A DNA stretch of 64,000 bases, taken from contig QPMI01000530.1 in assembly GCA_004431415.1 (NCBI GenBank), forward strand, positions 62,001 to 126,000, written 5' to 3'. The position numbers were made by a program, and so were the translations under genes. The notes under the pieces were generated by a model. The model saw only the letters and a list, made by a program, of their open reading frames with translations. It did not search any database and had not been told where the DNA came from. Below are positions 50,801 through 62,600 of the stretch, one piece after another (position 1 is the first letter of the stretch; the number at the start of each line of letters is the position of its first letter). This stretch comes from Cyanophora paradoxa. Taxonomy: Eukaryota; Glaucocystophyceae; Cyanophorales; Cyanophoraceae.

Positions 50801-53555
50801 CACGCACGCGACGCCTTGTCGGGACCGATCGCGAGGCGGGGGCGAGGGCGGGGGGTGGGACCGGTGGGGGGGGGGGGGGAATCTCCGTGCGCACGGCGCA
50901 CCTGGTTCTGCGCCTGGAGCTCGGAGACCATTCCCGTCAGCCTCGCCGCCTTCTCCTCCAGAACCTGATCCGATGATCGTGAGGCCGGGCCGGCGGGGGG
51001 GACAAGAGGGACGCACGGCGTTCTTCCCCTCCAGATCCGCGATTCTCTCCTCGTGTTTCGCCACTCTCTGCTCCAAGGCCTGCAGCCATACGCATCCGAA
51101 TTCGGACTGTGAGCTCAGAGGACTACAAATTAAGTTTAAATTCGGATGGAAAGGAGCCAGTGCACCCGGGTTTCGTTGTTCTGCAGACCGTCGGACGGCC
51201 GCGGTACGATGGCAATCATGATCCGATGATCAGCAAATTATTCTAAAGAACATAGATGGGCCCCTTCAGAAATTATCTACCCCGCGACGCACTCCGGAGG
51301 CGGCTACGGGGCGGATTCGGTTCTCCGCCTGGCGCCGCAGAAGGGCGGCCCGCTCGTCCGGCCCCAGGTTGCAGAAGGGTCCCGTCCGGATGGGCATGTC
51401 CTCCGGCTTCTTCTTAGGGTCGCGCTGCTCGAAATGTAAATAGAATTAAATATAAGTTGAAGAAGTACAGAAGTCAAAAAGCCAAAGAGGTAATTTATTT
51501 GATTTGAACCTCGTTGTACAAGTTCGTCCAGTAGCACCCGCACTGAAATTCGAATGCCGCGACTTCCTCAATGCAGGGTTTGTCTGGGACTTCTTTCTCA
51601 GAAGTGCACTCACAGACAGATTCCTCGCTATATCCGGAATAGCACTGAACAATTTCGAGCGATCCGGGCGTTGTCAACGCTTCGAGGTTCTTCTTGCTCA
51701 CGTATTTGAAGTTTAACCTGTGTAAGTGAACATAAGCACTACTGACGAACACATGACCATGCATATATATGGCTCCATCTACATAATACTCGGCTTCTTA
51801 ACTTAGTAAATCAAATCGAGCTCACATATGAGCTCGAGCGACCAATCCGCCTCGCGCAAAAAAGCAATCTGAGAACTGGCGAAGATTTGGTTTATATATA
51901 TGTCAAAATTTGAAACAAGTACTAGTGATGTCGCGATTCGCGCATATGCTGTGGGCAATTGCAATCGATATCTCAAACCTTGGCTTGTGTGTCGGCATTT
52001 AGCTCCAAGAAGGACTTAGAAAACAGAACGTGAACATTTGAGAACTGCGGTAGCAGGATTTTAAAAGGCGATGTCAAAGTTGAGCAAGAATTATTCACAC
52101 GCGCCTGCACGATCGCGAGACCTAGGGCATACGAAGGATTTTCGAGCCCGGGGATGGCGAAAGCTGGTGTCGAAACATGATGGAAGCGTATCCGATGCAT
52201 TGGACAAATCAATTCAACTGCGGGATCGTCTGAGACTGAGCGGAATTGTACTGCAAGGACCTGAGCGGACCTCCTGATTCAAAGCTGCAGTGCTCGAGAA
52301 CGAAGTCCGCTTTGCAATTGGGAGACTTGTGGGCAAGGAGGTCGCCGCCCTCGACGATGCACTCTTGTACGGCGATCGACCCGCCCGGCCCCCAGCCGGA
52401 AATCTCGATGCCGCCCCCGCGAACCTCGATGCCGCGGATGAGCAGATCGTGGCGCCCGCCCTCCAGCGCCTCGATGCTCAAGATGGTGACTTTCTGCGTA
52501 GAGATCGAGGGCGTGGAAGCGGTGCCACCCCTGGGCCTACCCGCCCTGTAGCTGGCGCTTGCAAGGGCCTGGTCAAACTGCGCCTTGAGGGCCTGCTGCA
52601 GCTTGCTCTGCCGGTCGCGTTCCTCGTCTTCCTTGCTCGGCAGCAGCGTCACGCCGGGGCCGTCCGCCACAATGGCTAGATCCCCCGAGCACTTGATTCG
52701 AAGCGGGCGATCCTCGGCGTAGGTTCCTGCCCGTGTCCGGCCGCGGACGCGAATTCGAAGTGAATTGGTGCACACATATGCATGCATATGCATATGCGTG
52801 CGGCGCGGGCCGCGGCTAAGCGCACCGGGGCGAACGACGACAGTGCCCGTACCGCCGATCGCCGCAACGGCCTCGCCGATGAGGCGAAAGGTCGACGGGC
52901 CGCGGCCGGCGGACTCAGGTCGGAAGTCGACGTACACGACGGGCTGGGGCCAGCCCGCGGCCGACAGCGACGCGTCATCAACCACGGGATGCGTGATCGG
53001 CAGCCTGGTGAGAGGCGTCTGCGCATGCCACGCCAGTGTTGAATCGTCCGCGTCAGCCGCTGTACATGTAGATGTGTTCATGTCGATTGATGGCGCGAAT
53101 GCGCTGCGGCTGATCAGATGGTTTCGTCCCGAGCAACTAGCGCTGGAGCGGCGAGGGGATCTAGATCTGGAGCTGGCGGCTCGGAGAGCGGCAGTTACTT
53201 TTGAGCCTCGTACCCCCGCGCCTCGTGGCAGCGACGTGGCTGCACGCCAAATGGGCGAGAGACAGCGCCGCCCGCGAGCACAAATTAAAGCCGCCTGCAC
53301 CGGCGCCGAAATTAAAGCCGCCTGCACCGGCGCCGGCGCCTGCAGTGAGCCTTGCCGCGGTGCGGCGCCCGCGCCGGGAGCGTCGGAGCTCCCGTACGCA
53401 ATACAGAGTATGACGAAGGCGCCGCAGATCGTGGAACGGTCTCGCTTGTCGCCCCGGCCCGCCTGCCGCCGCTCCCGCTGCCACCCGCTCACGCGAGACG
53501 TGCACTCGCCTTTCGCTCTTTGGACAGGACAGGACCGGCACGGTGCACGTGGCAC
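50504..53555 (-). CDS. Beta-helix, Cys-rich, coiled-coil protein with a C-terminal membrane segment
   Basis: The 5' part has a hydrophobic stretch, ICGAFVILCIAYGSS near 53.4 kb, possibly a signal peptide; the start codon is uncertain. Next come VVYVDFRPESAGRGPSTFRL and GTGTVVVRPG, joined across intron 52,727-52,825 to TYAEDRPLRIKCSGDLAIVA and LLIRGIEVRGGGIEISGWGP, a right-handed parallel beta-helix (pectin-lyase-like) pattern. Exon 51,510-51,717 is Cys-rich (ESVCECTSEKEVPDKPC, CGCYW). Exons 51,281-51,427, 51,017-51,079, 50,902-50,964, 50,717-50,797 and 50,504-50,638 join in phase. They encode two 21-residue, three-heptad coiled-coil exons (EQRVAKHEERIADLEG; VLEEKAARLTGMVSELQ), then LQALQASLQ repeats, and end with a hydrophobic PPAFTAATLSLAALFL and basic tail. 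The junction between 51,979 and 51,717 is out of phase, so a small exon is missing or the donor is wrong. The part below 51.43 kb could be a separate gene starting at ATG 51,397. Confidence 0.55.
53282..53335. repeat. 27-bp direct tandem duplication
   Basis: Two exact 27-bp units (aaattaaagccgcctgcacc plus cggcgccg-type end) lie side by side. Translated on the minus strand they give a repeated in-frame nonapeptide within the poorly supported 5' part of the beta-helix gene. Confidence 0.85.
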
Positions 53556-53820
53556 CGCCCACCGCCTCGGCGCTGCCTCTCTCTCTCCGCGGCGCGGCCT
53601 CTGCAGGCCCAGTTACAGGTGGCGCGCGCCTCTGCATCGCTGCGGCGCGCATATCCGCAGCCGACGACGCAGCGATGCGCGGAACTCTGGGACCGGAGCG
53701 CGCGCAGAGCCTCCGCCACGAGCTCTGTGCCCGCCACGCCGCCTCCTGGCCGGCCCCGCCGCCTCCCGGTTGCCCCCGCCGCCCGTTAGCGCTCCTCTCG
53801 CCCGGCCCGCCTGTATTTTT

Positions 53821-56800
53821 GGCCTGCCCCAGATCACGTACCAAGTGACGTGCAAGGGCGGCCGGCCTCGCCTGGCAGAGACCGCGCCCCCTCCCCTCCG
53901 CGCCCTCGTCCAGCGCATGTGGGCCCAGGTAGCGTCGTACCCCTCCGCCCCGTTTCTTTCCGTACCCCCCAACGCCCTCGCAGGACCCCGCGCAGCGCCC
54001 GACCGCGGCAGAGGCTCTGGCGTCCCTCTCCGACATCCTCGTGCGCGTACCCCCCCGGATGATTACCGTACCCCTGAGGCGCACGCAGGAGCCGCTCCGT
54101 TCGCCGGCGGCCTCGCTTGCCAGCCCCGGGGCCCCGCGCTCCCCGGCCCGCCGGCCCGCCGCCACGCCCCCGGCCACCCCGCCGCACCGCGCCGCGCCGC
54201 GCCGCCCCTCCGCGCCCGCCCCGGAGCGCCCGAGGCCCGCCCCCGACGCGCAGCCTCCGGCGCCGCCCGCGCCATCCGCCGCCGCCGCGTCTCACACGTC
54301 CGACGAGTCCAGCGGCGGCTCGGGCCTCGCCCCGTCCAATCCAGCCGTCCCCGGGCCCGGCCCCGCCCCGGCTGCCGCCCCAGCCCCGGCCCCGGCCCTC
54401 GCCCCCGCCTCCTCCGTCGCTTCGTCTGTCTCCGGCAGCCGCCTCCGGTCGCGACGGCCCCCCGCCGTCGACATCCGTACCCCCCGCGTCCGCCACTCCG
54501 CAGCGAACCCCTCCCCCTCCCCCACGGGCGACGGTACCCCCATGCCGATCTCCGCCTCCTCGTCCGCTACCCCCACCCCCTCGGAATCCGTACCCGTCCT
54601 CGCACCGGCCCCCCACCGCCCCCCCGAGCGCTCTCCTGAATCTTCTCGCTCTCCCCCAACCTCCCGATCCCCCGTACCCCCCGACTTCCCCTTCCGCCCC
54701 CCGACGCCGGCTGATCCCTCCGCCCCCGCCGGCGCCTCTTCCGTCGCTTCCTCCCGCCTCCGGTCCCGCCGGCCCCCCTCCCGCACCGGCCTTACCCCGA
54801 CCGCGCCCGCACCCGTACCCCCCTCCAACGAAGACCACGAGGAGGTGGAGTACTCCGCGGAGGCCTCGGGGGGTACCGGAAAGGTCCTGGAGGGGTTCGC
54901 GGCCCGGGCGGGCGCGGGAGGCAACGGCTCCGGTTCGAATCGGCGCGAGCGAGTTCGGCGGCGGGCGTCCCGCCCCTCGGCGTCCGGTAGCCCCCCGCGC
55001 TCCCCCCGGGGGGATACCCCGCCCGCGCCCGGCCCGGAGAAGACCTCGTCGTACCACTCCGGCTCCGAGTCGGGCGGCCCCTCGGAATCCTCCCAGCGTT
55101 CCATACCCCCCCGCTCCCCTCCCCCGCCAGTCTCCGTCTCGGTCTCCGATACCGGTGCGCGCGGACGTGCACCCCCTCTACCCCTCTGCTAACTCTGTAC
55201 CCCCCGCCAGTTTCGAGCCACGGGAGCTCGTCGGGCATTCTGAGCACGGCCGCAGCCGCCGCCCTCGGCATCGCCGTACCCTCCCGATCGTGCGCCGGCC
55301 CCGTACCCCCCTTCCGCTTTGGCCCAAGTAACGCTGGTACCCCAGGGGCGACGCGGCCTTGTCCCCCTCCCCGGCGGCCCGCTCGCCCTCCCTCCGGCGC
55401 CCCTCGCCCTTCCGGCGCGCCTCCAGCGGGGGCCACGCCGCCTCGCCCGGGGCCGACCTGCCTCCCCGTACCCCCTCCCCCCGCCCCGCCCCCTCGTACG
55501 ATCCAGCCCCGGCGTACCCCGCTGGGGCCGTCCTGGTCGCCGTACCCTTCTCCTCCGGCAAGCACAAGCTCCTACGGATCGACGCCGGGCCCATCCGCGT
55601 ACGCCTTTCGGCTACCCACGTACCCCCCGACCCCGAAACGAACGGGCGGCGCAGGGCCGCCCCGTTTCGGCGCTGCGGTCGCTCGTGGGCGCCGCCGCCA
55701 ACCGCGCGGGGGGCGGCCTCCCCTGGGCCGTCGCGGACAGCGCCATGTGGTGGTGCCGTACCCCCCTTTCCCCCCTCCGAAACCTTCCCGAGCCAGTACC
55801 CCCCTTGATTCTTCCCCCCAGGGTCCCCGCCTTCTACGAGCCCCTGTCGCTCTTCCTCAACGGCGTACCCCTCGCGGACCGTGACGTCCTCACCGACGAC
55901 CTCGTCCCGTTCGTACCCCCCCTCCACCCCCTCCCCCACTTTCTCAACGTTGGGGGGTACCGGCGCAGGCCCTTCGCGACCCTCTCGGTCGTCTGCCCCA
56001 CGAAGATGGTACCCCGGAGGTCGCTCAGGTCCGCTAGACGTACCCCCGAAGGGATATCGCGGGTCTTAGGGCAGGCTCCGCTTCCCCTTTCGCTCTTCTT
56101 TCTCAGTTAGTCGCTTATTTCAAGCTAGAAGGAGCCGCCTAGCGCTCTCCGCTGCTGCCCCCTTCCGCTACCCCCGCAGTGCCCCGCGGGGTACCCCCTG
56201 CGCGCTCTCCCGGCTGACTTGTTTGCGCCCCCCAGCGTCTCGGTCTGGCGCGGGCCCGCGAACTGTTCGTAGCTCCGCCCAGCACGCGCCCCGTCGCGCC
56301 GCGGCGCGCCTGACGGTGTACCCCCCGCAGGCAAGAAGCTTCACGTTGCATTCCCCCCCACCCGCAGCGTTTTCGAGCTCCGTCGGGAGCTGTACCAGGC
56401 AATCGGCATCCGGCCCGGTACCCCCTTTCCCTCTCCCCCTAATTGCCCTAATGTTTAACGAGTACCCCCAGACGAACTCGAGGTCGAGACCGATACGGGC
56501 GTACCCCTCAACGATTCCTCCCGGACCCTCGCCGAGTTCGCTCCGCCCCCCCTCCTTCCCTAGGGTGCGCTCTGCTTTGACGTCGTACCCCAGCTACGGA
56601 CTCTCCGCCGTGTCCGAGCTTCACGTACGCCTCCCATTCCCCACCCTGCGCTCCGGGTACCCATTTTCTTCCGACCTCTCGCGGTCCTCGCGATCGCCGC
56701 TAACCCGCACCCCCCCGCAGCTACGGGGGCTGGCCCGTCATCGCGGCGGTATCCCCCGAGCACGGCGAGCAGGCCCGGCCCGACGCCCTCGTCTCCGTGC

Positions 56801-57798
56801 GTCCAGTACCCCCCTTTCCTCTGCCCTCCTCATTCTTTCCTGTACCCCCCCAGGTCCGCCTGGCGCGGAGCGTGGAGGGCCGCGAGGCGCCCGCGCCCGC
56901 CTCTGTCGACGCTGCCGCGGCCATCTGGGTACCCCGCTCCGCTTTCCTCCCCCGCTCCCCCTCTGATCTATGTACCCCGAAGGTCGAGGACGACGCGACG
57001 GGGCAGAGGGTACAGGGAACCGCGTCGTACGACGCACAGACGCGGGAGCTCGCGTTCCAGGTCCGCGTACCCCTTGGGTCTCAACCCCCCCCACGTCTCA
57101 TCGGGCCCGGGGTACGCAGGCCGGGCGGCCGTACGAGCGGGGCAGGCGGTACCGGGTGATGCTGAACCCCGACGCCGTCCGCGGGCCGTGCGCCACGTAC
57201 CCCGCCCCGCCCCCCTCTCTTTCTTTACCCAGTTTTCCTCCGCCCTATCCCCATCGTTTCTTTCTGCGCCTCTGAACGAGAGCTGACCACGCCCCTCTCC
57301 CTCCCCCCTCTCCCCCCGCCCCCCCCCTCTCCCGCAGGGACGGCGCCCCTTTGCGGGTGGGGCCCCAGGACCAGGGGCGCGCGTTCCTCGTGGGTACAGA
57401 GTTCCCCGCCCTCCTCGACGTCCGCGACGCCGTATCCCCCGACTCCGAGGCGCGCCGTACCCCCCCCCCCCCCCCCCCCCGCCCCTGTCTTACGGTCTCG
57501 GCAGCCGCGGCGGGTCGTGCTGATGCGCTCGGGGCCGGGCGGGCCCCTGGCGGAGCTGTGCAGGAACCTCCTCGCCCAGTTCGGGCCCCTCGCCGCCTCC
57601 GTCGAGTCCATAGGCGTCGTCGTCCGGCGGCGGCGGGCCTCGCACCACAGCCACAGCCACCACCATCACGACCCCCACCACGCCCCTTCGCCGCTCGCGC
57701 TCGCCCCCGTGGCCAACGACGCGGATGTGTGGCGCCTGTGCGACGGCGACGAGCTGCTCGTCGGGTTCGGCTCTGTAGGTCGCCGCCTCGTCCTGTAG
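53821..57798 (+). pseudogene. Truncated second copy of the kinase/ubiquitin-like gene
   Basis: The copy begins at the acceptor of kinase exon 9 (ggcctgccccag at 53,832) with [20 protein letters not shown]. It has no glycine loop, VAxK lysine, HRD or DFG, because the sequence upstream is unrelated. Downstream it keeps the Ser/Pro linker (open 54,041-55,192), both ubiquitin-like segments, the Ig-like segment and the final GRRLVL-stop at 57,796. One exon end differs: where copy 1 reads GAGTTCGTACCCC near 48.94 kb, copy 2 reads GAGTTCGCTCCG at about 56.54 kb and soon meets TAG, so splicing there may be broken. It cannot encode an active kinase. A shorter protein made only of the linker and ubiquitin-like part is possible if a new promoter exists. 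Confidence 0.7.
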
Positions 57799-58047
57799 CG
57801 CGCCCACAGGCGCCGCCGGGCCCGATCTTACTTAATGGAATGTGTATATAAATTTATAAATGAAAGCAGCTTCGTTTGGATGGCGGCGGGCTTTGCAATT
57901 GCCCCTCTAAATCTCCCGCACGAGCGATGGTTCAATCAGGAATTTCAATTGCAAATTCACAAATCAACGACACGTTATATATATCGAACGGTGAGGTTGC
58001 AATCATGGAAATTGGGCTAGCTGGATGTATTCTCGAGTTTAAAATGT

Positions 58048-58317
58048 TAAACAGTGCGCGTGCGGGCGCGGAGAAAAAGCGCGATGAAAGACACAGCGGC
58101 GGTGAAGGCCGGGGGGAAGGAGGGCGCGGCGGGCCCCGGCCGCCGGGCCTCGCCCTGCCCTACAGCCAGCTGCAGAAGGATCGACAACATCAGAACTTCG
58201 GAACTCGAACAGACGAGCTCATTTGATGCGGATCGGAATCGATGTCGTACCTGGGGGCGGGAGTCCGTGGGCGGCTGGGCGAGGGCGAGGCCGGCCTGCA
58301 GGGACGCCTGCAGCGCC
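58048..58317 (-). pseudogene. Truncated second copy of the coiled-coil/membrane-tail exons
   Basis: Two exons parallel the last two of the beta-helix gene. One (58,251-58,317) encodes ALQASLQAGLALAQPPTDSR and has donor CAG/gtacga. The last exon is open from its acceptor to a TAA at 58,048 and ends PPAFTAAVSFIALFLRARTR. The hydrophobic segment and basic tail are kept although the upstream protein is absent. The part between shows one extra C relative to copy 1, compensated within the exon. Confidence 0.65.
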
Positions 58318-58510
58318 CGTCGCGCCTCCGCCTCCGAGCCGCGCCCGGCCCGGCGGCCGCCGCCCGTCGCGCCTCAGCCCCGTGCAGCGAGCCGCGCCGC
58401 TGCCCGCCGCGCCTCCGCCCCGCACAGCGAGCCGCGCCGCCGCGCGCCCGCCGCGCTTCCGCCCCGCCCTGCGAGCCGCGCAGCCGCGCCGCCACGCCGT
58501 ATGCACGCGC
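58318..58510. repeat. GC-rich degenerate tandem repeat of about 40 bp
   Basis: Roughly four degenerate units of the type cgccgcgcctccgccccg followed by cagcgagccgcgccg fill this stretch. They begin exactly where similarity between the duplicated blocks stops, so they may mark a rearrangement junction. Confidence 0.6.
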
Positions 58511-59699
58511 ACCGCTTGCAATTGTCGCCGGGCGCCGTCGGCCCCCGCATGGCATCCGTCATCGACCACCCGTCTGATTGATATTGGGGCCGTCAGTGGC
58601 CCGTCACCATCGATATCGGCGGCATAATCGGACCAGCGGCACCCCGGCGCCCTGCCATGCCATGATGCCGCGGCGCCCGGCGCCGGCGCGACTTCGGGCA
58701 GCCGCGATCGGGGCCTCGGGCCGCGCGCCACGTCGGACATGTACAGGACTCCTTGGTAACGGGAGCTAGGAGCCGCGCTGCGCCGCACGGACGCGTACGA
58801 CGGTCGCGGCGGGTTCATTCAGTGCATGCAGCGGGGCTCCCCGCCGGCCCGGGGCAGACTAGTACTGGGCGGAGTGACGCCGGAGTCTGGGCCTACTACT
58901 GGCATGCGCAGACTGCGCAGTTGAAGGATCGGAGCTACCGCTAGCTAGAGGATCGCCAGAACGCCCCATCATCAGGCCCCCATGGCCAGCAGCTGCACCT
59001 GACGGGCGGGGGTACAAAAGAGAAGAACAACGGGGTACGCGTACGCGTACATATTTGTGAGGTTCAATCAATCGATTAATTCGAGTGCCCCACGTGCACA
59101 GTCCCCCATGGCCATGGCCATTGGCCACTTAAAAGCTGCCCGACGTGCCCGTACGTCGACGTCGACGTTGACGACGTCGATCGCGCACGTTCACTGAAAA
59201 CCGGTATCCCCAATTTGCAGGCTGCTTGCAGCTGCAGGATCCGGGCTGGCCGGCCGGGAACTGATGAGAGCGTCGCGTCCTAGGCCTCGAAGGCTGTCGA
59301 AGCTGAGCGCGGGCGCATGCGCTTCTTGGGGGAACGGGGACGCCGCCGCTTCTTGAACGGAAGCACGCCTAGCGCCTCCGCCACACCCGCGAGGGACCTA
59401 ATTCCCTCGCCTAAATTCGCGAAGCTGAGCGCTAAGGGCGCACGGAGACGAGCACTGCTGACGACTAGATCGACGGGGCGACCAACACATGCAGGCTACA
59501 CAGCCCGCGGCGTAGCCTAGTCGAGCTAGCTAGCTATATAGGCGCCGACCCGCAGGCCGCCCGCGCGCACGCACGCGCGGGTCCGCAAAGCTCGCAGCGC
59601 GAGCCGTAATTGCAAGATTAAGCATAGACCAGCAGCTACAGCGGCGTAGCGACAACAGCCCGCCGCAGCGGCGCTGGGGATCGGAGGCGCTGGGCGGCA
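58511..59699. other. Spacer upstream of the Cache receptor gene
   Basis: I see no supported exon in about 1.2 kb. The sequence is rich in short palindromes (CCATGGCCATGG, GTCGACGTCGAC, GTACGCGTACGC), like the 39.3-41.8 kb spacer. The promoter of the receptor gene should be near the right end. Confidence 0.45.
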
Positions 59700-62600
59700 A
59701 TGGACACCAATTGCAACGCTCTGGACCCCGACCCCCAGCGGGACGCGTCCGCCGCCGCCGCGGACGCGCCCGCGCGCGCCTCCTGCACAGGCACGACGAC
59801 CGGCACCTCGCTGCCAGGTGTGCGGTGCTCTGCGCTCGTCCCACTGCGCTGCGCGCCCGCGCACGCGCACGCGCGGCCGACCGCCGGGGCGGGGCGGGCG
59901 CCGGGGCAGCTTCGGAGCAGGCGCTGGTCTCGGTAGTACAGCTGGGAGAGGGCGTCACCCCAGCGCCCGCGTCCGAATCGCTCGAGAAGCCGCAGCGCGG
60001 CGGCGGCGGCGGCTCGAGCTCTGAGCTCGGCGCCAACCGAGCGCCCGCTCAGGCGCCGACCTCCGCGGAGCGACTGCAGCTGGCCCTCTCGTTCTCCCCG
60101 GGCTCGAACCCGGACGCGGGTTCGAACCCGCACATGGACGGCGCCGCAGGCCCCGGCCCCGGGAGGCACGCGCACGGCCCGCCCCGGCGCCCCGGGCTCC
60201 TACGGGCCGCCAAGCGCCGCGCGCGCGCCGCTGTGGCGCCCCTCCTCTCCATCCGGAGCCTCTTCATCGTCAGCGCCGTCCTACAGGTGGGTCCAAGCTC
60301 AAGAGAACTTAGGAACGCCAGCTTAAGAGAAGAAACGCTAATCATAGGCTTAAGAGAAGATTCGAAGCCTAAATGCTAGGCTTGAAAGAAGATTCGAAGC
60401 GTAAGAGGACATGCTAAACTTGAGAGAACGCGCGCTTTCGAGCACGCCTGCTCGAGAAGATTCGAAGCCTAAATGTTCTTTGCAGGTCCTCGGTGCAGTG
60501 GCCGTTGTCTTCTGGTGAGCTATTCGTACCCCCCGTCCCTTCCACCCCCCATCCCCCTCCTCTCCCAGCCGGCTGACACGCGATGACCCCCTCTCCCAAA
60601 ATAGCATCATGTGGTACCTCGGGCAGGGGTACGGCCCCATTACCCCCCCTTCCCCCCCCCCTCCTCCTCCTCCCCCACTGACCGCCCCGCAGGAACGTGG
60701 ACAGCCTGACCCGCGGCCTCGTCACCGAGCTCCAGAAGCGGGCCGACGGTATCATCCACGTGCGCTCTTAAGAGTTTCTTATAGGATCCGTTCATAAGAT
60801 CCATAAGATCTAATGAGAATGTTCACAAGATACATACATAAGATCTAATTATCGATAAAATTGCGAGGATCTTAGACGAGGAAGCTAGATCTTCGGGTGG
60901 CCTTGGCCTAACACTTTCGGTTGCAGGCGTACCTCACGAACGCGCGACAAGTCTGCGAATACGCGGCGGTCGATTTCTCTTCGGTGCGTAACCACGTCGC
61001 CCCCGCCAGGGCCGCCGGGCCCACCTCCCCCTCTTCTAAATATAGATATCCATTTACGTATCTTCTTCCTTTGTTTCGCCCGTTGATGCGTACCCCAGGG
61101 CCACCTTATCCGCGACAGCTGGCGACGGGTACTCGAAGCATTCGCGGGTACCCTCGATAACGTCAAAGAGGTCGGCGTACCCCCTTTTTCTCAATGACTT
61201 CGATGCATTGACCTCGTTCTCTTACGGACCGGTCGCGGATCGCAGATCGCCCTGTCGGCAGTTTCGTTCGCCGACGGGTGGTACGTCGCGTCCGAGGTTC
61301 GCGCACCCCGCTGTCTGCACCCCCCCCCCCTACTTCGTTCGCTGACGGCCGCGGATTGCGGCGCACAGCGCTGCGGAGCGAGCGAGCCGGGCTGCGGCGA
61401 GGGCAGGCGGGCTGTCTTCGGGAACGGTGCGGTACCCCCCTCGCTTCTCCGCCCCGGTTCGAATCGCTCTCATACGCCCCACAGCGACGCACTTCATGTA
61501 TTACGAGGCGGGGCGGCGAGGGCAGCCCAAGCGGCACCTGGTACCCCCCTCCCTTCACTTCCGGAGCCCGCCCTCGCTCACGCGAACCCCTGCAGTCTAC
61601 AACCGTCCTGACCCCGCTCGCCCGCTCCTGGTGCCCGATTTCCCGTACCCCTCCCCGCCGCGGCGTGATCCCGTACCCCCAGGTTCAACGCCACACTTCG
61701 GAGCCCGACGGCGAGCACGTGGTTCGGGATACGCTACGCCCCAATGCCCGTGCGTACCCTTCCTCCCCCTCTCCCCCTCCCCCCTTCCTCCCCCTCTCCC
61801 CCTCCCCCCCCCTCCTTCCCCCCTTCCCGCCTTCTCTACTCGCGACGCTGCATCGAATGAGGCGATATCCCCAAACCCGCAGGACACCCTTACCACGCCC
61901 GATCCTCTGGACGGCCTCGTCATCAGGTACCGTACTCCCCCCGACGGATCTGCGTAACCCCCTGATTCCCATCCCCCCGTTCCAGCTATTCCAAGGGGTT
62001 CGCGATTCAGGAGGATCTCGAGAACATTGTGGGGCCCTCGGGGGCCCTTCCCGGGACGTTGGGGGGTACCCCCACCTCCGCTCCCGCCACCCCGGACTCC
62101 TTCTTCGCTTCCCCCCAGATATCTGTCCGTGTACCCCTCCCCCGGACCTCCCCTCCATCCCCCAAAATACTGATCCGGCCACCAGTCTCCCCTCGTGGGG
62201 GCTATCGCAGTAAATATGCGCCTTGGGGCCCTGAGCCGACAGCTCCAGGAAGCAATCCAGGTACCCCCTCCCAGTCGATTCAGTCTATTCTTGGATCTTG
62301 CGTACGAGGCCGCCGCGCGCAGGTCCCGGGTACCCTCCTCCTCCTCACCAACGGCCAGGTCCGCCCCCCCCCCGCCCTCCTTCTCTCGTACCCCCTCGCC
62401 GACATCGTACCCCTCTCCCAGGGCCGCGTGGTGGCTACGTCCACGCGCGAACTCTCGCATGTAGTGGACGGGAGGATGGTGCGGCATGAATGACGACCAG
62501 AACTACGAAGCGCGCTCAGATCGGATCTGATCTGACTGATCTGAGCAGAGGGGAGTGGAGGCTTCCACTTCGCCCCACGCCCTCACGCGGGACCTAGTCG

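Larger units (their letters stand above)
53821..58317. repeat. Segmental duplication, copy 2
   Basis: This matches 46,269-50,800 with small indels, mainly in C runs and introns. Its left edge lies within about 12 bp of a 3' splice site. Its right edge falls in the LQASLQA exon of the minus-strand gene, after which GC-rich repeats replace the rest. The offset shifts only from 7,553 to about 7,540 bp along the block. Confidence 0.88.

Noticed and set aside
52765-54639. Plus-strand 624-codon ORF
   Set aside because: It crosses unrelated sequence, an acceptor and the wrong linker frame; it is antisense to the beta-helix exons and has no domain pattern.
60095-60140. Perfect T-arm-like hairpin gcgggttcgaacccgc
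   Set aside because: It lies in an open exon of the Cache gene (SNPDAGSNPH), and no A box or acceptor stem can be drawn at tRNA spacing.
59530-60175. Minus-strand Arg/Pro-rich ORFs
   Set aside because: They are antisense to the in-phase first two exons of the Cache gene.
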